NCBI GenBank assembly: GCA_019695335.1
Contig: JAIBAF010000001.1
Span: 62,001-126,000 of the forward strand
Source: a bacterium
Lineage (GTDB): Bacteria; CLD3; SB21
DNA length: 64,000 nucleotides
Reading direction: 5' to 3'
A program made the position numbers and the translations under genes. This document shows positions 63,449 to 64,000 of this stretch, in pieces. The first letter of the stretch is position 1, and every line of letters starts with the position of its first letter. Below the pieces are notes generated by a model. It worked only from the letters and a program-made list of their open reading frames with translations. It was not told the origin of the DNA and searched no databases.

Positions 63449-64000
63449 ATGAAAAATCGTATTGGTCTTTTGGGGTTGCTAATGCTTTTGCAATCGGCGT
63501 GGGCGCAAGAACCGTACGAAATTCAAAAAATTGCAGACGGCGTATATGTATTCATTGCGGAAGATCCCACGAAAGATGTTGTCAATGGCAATTCGGTTCT
63601 GGTGATAGGCGATGACGGCGTGCTGATATTCGATTCAGGAACAAGTTTACGCGAAGCCAGGTGGATGATCAAAGAGATAAAAAAACTGACGACCAAACCC
63701 GTAAAATTTGTTGTAAATTCGCACTGGCATTGGGATCATTGGATTGGTAATCAGGTTTTTGTAGAAGCGTATCCCGGATGCCAGATTATTGCGCATAGCA
63801 GTACGCGTTCCGCCATGATGTATCAATATCCGCGATTTGTCAAACAAGCCCTTGCAACGCAAGATCAGGTGATTGCCACGTACAAAAAAGAAATCGAAAC
63901 GGGCAAACATGACGGCGGCGATTCCCTGACATTATCTGAAAAAAAACGATGGGCGCGGACGTATGCCGATCTCGTCAGAGATTCTGCTGAAACCCGGCAA
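63449..64000 (+). CDS. Secreted metallo-beta-lactamase-fold hydrolase (3' end outside window)
   Basis: The frame is open to the window edge, so the gene is partial (184 codons seen). Signal peptide about 1-19 (ending AWA), then the MBL fold: LVIGDDGVLIFDSGT and the zinc motif HWHWDH (H92, H94, D96, H97). AGGTG precedes the ATG. Role: an exported hydrolase of beta-lactamase, glyoxalase or alkyl-sulfatase type; the substrate cannot be told from this part. Confidence 0.85.
   Translation, partial: MKNRIGLLGLLMLLQSAWAQEPYEIQKIADGVYVFIAEDPTKDVVNGNSVLVIGDDGVLIFDSGTSLREARWMIKEIKKLTTKPVKFVVNSHWHWDHWIGNQVFVEAYPGCQIIAHSSTRSAMMYQYPRFVKQALATQDQVIATYKKEIETGKHDGGDSLTLSEKKRWARTYADLVRDSAETRQ

Noticed and set aside
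63346-63615. Open frame upstream of and across the start of the MBL-fold gene
   Set aside because: It overlaps the signal peptide and MBL domain of the real gene in another frame and has no family resemblance.
1-64000. tRNA, rRNA or CRISPR
   Set aside because: No tRNA T-loop with matching arms, no rRNA-like sequence and no regularly spaced repeats were found by eye.

Overview
This is chromosomal sequence from a Gram-negative, moderately AT-rich bacterium, most likely in or near the FCB (Fibrobacterota-Chlorobiota-Bacteroidota) group. The clues are a PorV/PorQ-family outer-membrane protein, an Omp85-type barrel end, many signal-peptide and lipobox proteins, a paired RecB-like helicase-nuclease and AddB-like Fe-S nuclease, and a UbiA homologue of the MqnP type. 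Many genes have classical Shine-Dalgarno sequences (AGGAGG, GGAGG), and clear TTGACA-N17-TATAAT-like promoters precede several. That argues against Bacteroidota proper, which mostly lack both. I cannot name the species. No rRNA, tRNA, CRISPR array, phage or insertion sequence was seen; the region is a dense ordinary chromosome.

Layout. 1-7.1 kb (+): end of an outer-membrane barrel gene, a lipoprotein with an unusual leader, then a three-gene unit made of a membrane-bound CHASE2/sigma-54 activator, a secreted beta-rich transglutaminase-like protein and a small secreted protein. 7.2-10.6 kb (+): sucC, adenosine deaminase, xerD. 10.7-13.2 kb (-): feoA-feoB plus a tiny cysteine-rich gene, behind a strong promoter carrying a palindromic operator. 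13.4-25.1 kb (+): A-type Fe-S carrier, a catalytically degenerate M3-like peptidase, lgt, a DUF4159 protein, ccmC, a PorV-like protein, a bifunctional-nuclease protein, a CHASE2 adenylate cyclase with a FecR-like neighbour, a LysE-type exporter and an AlkD-like protein. 25.3-33.3 kb (+): a large GH63/MGH1-like glycosidase, the three-subunit proton-translocating transhydrogenase (pntAA-pntAB-pntB), a PQQ-propeller lipoprotein and a PEGA protein. 33.3-34.0 kb (-): xth.

34.2-54.0 kb (+): TPR membrane protein, mqnP-like prenyltransferase, fluoride channel plus DUF190, deaminase, HNH nuclease, trpS, a secreted aminopeptidase P, scpA with a very long acidic tail, scpB, a GrdB-like protein, an rluB-type pseudouridine synthase, cmk, DUF58, the addA/addB-like pair and DUF2130. 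Translational overlaps (ATGA, GTGA) are common, so much of this reads as operons. 54.1-63.1 kb (mostly -): PAS/GAF histidine kinase, lipoprotein, DinB, an esterase-like protein that has lost its serine, a CsgG-like protein, ketopantoate reductase, an AraC regulator, a DDGSG-repeat protein and small unknowns, with one secreted SRPBCC protein on +. The window ends inside a secreted metallo-beta-lactamase-fold protein.

Most interesting: the CHASE2/sigma-54/transglutaminase unit; a possible dnaX-like -1 frameshift site at the end of the FecR-like gene; two enzyme relatives that have lost catalytic residues; ScpA with an acidic tail ending in a basic amphipathic helix; the divergent FeoB with its cysteine-rich partner; and the alternative hairpins before the first lipoprotein gene.
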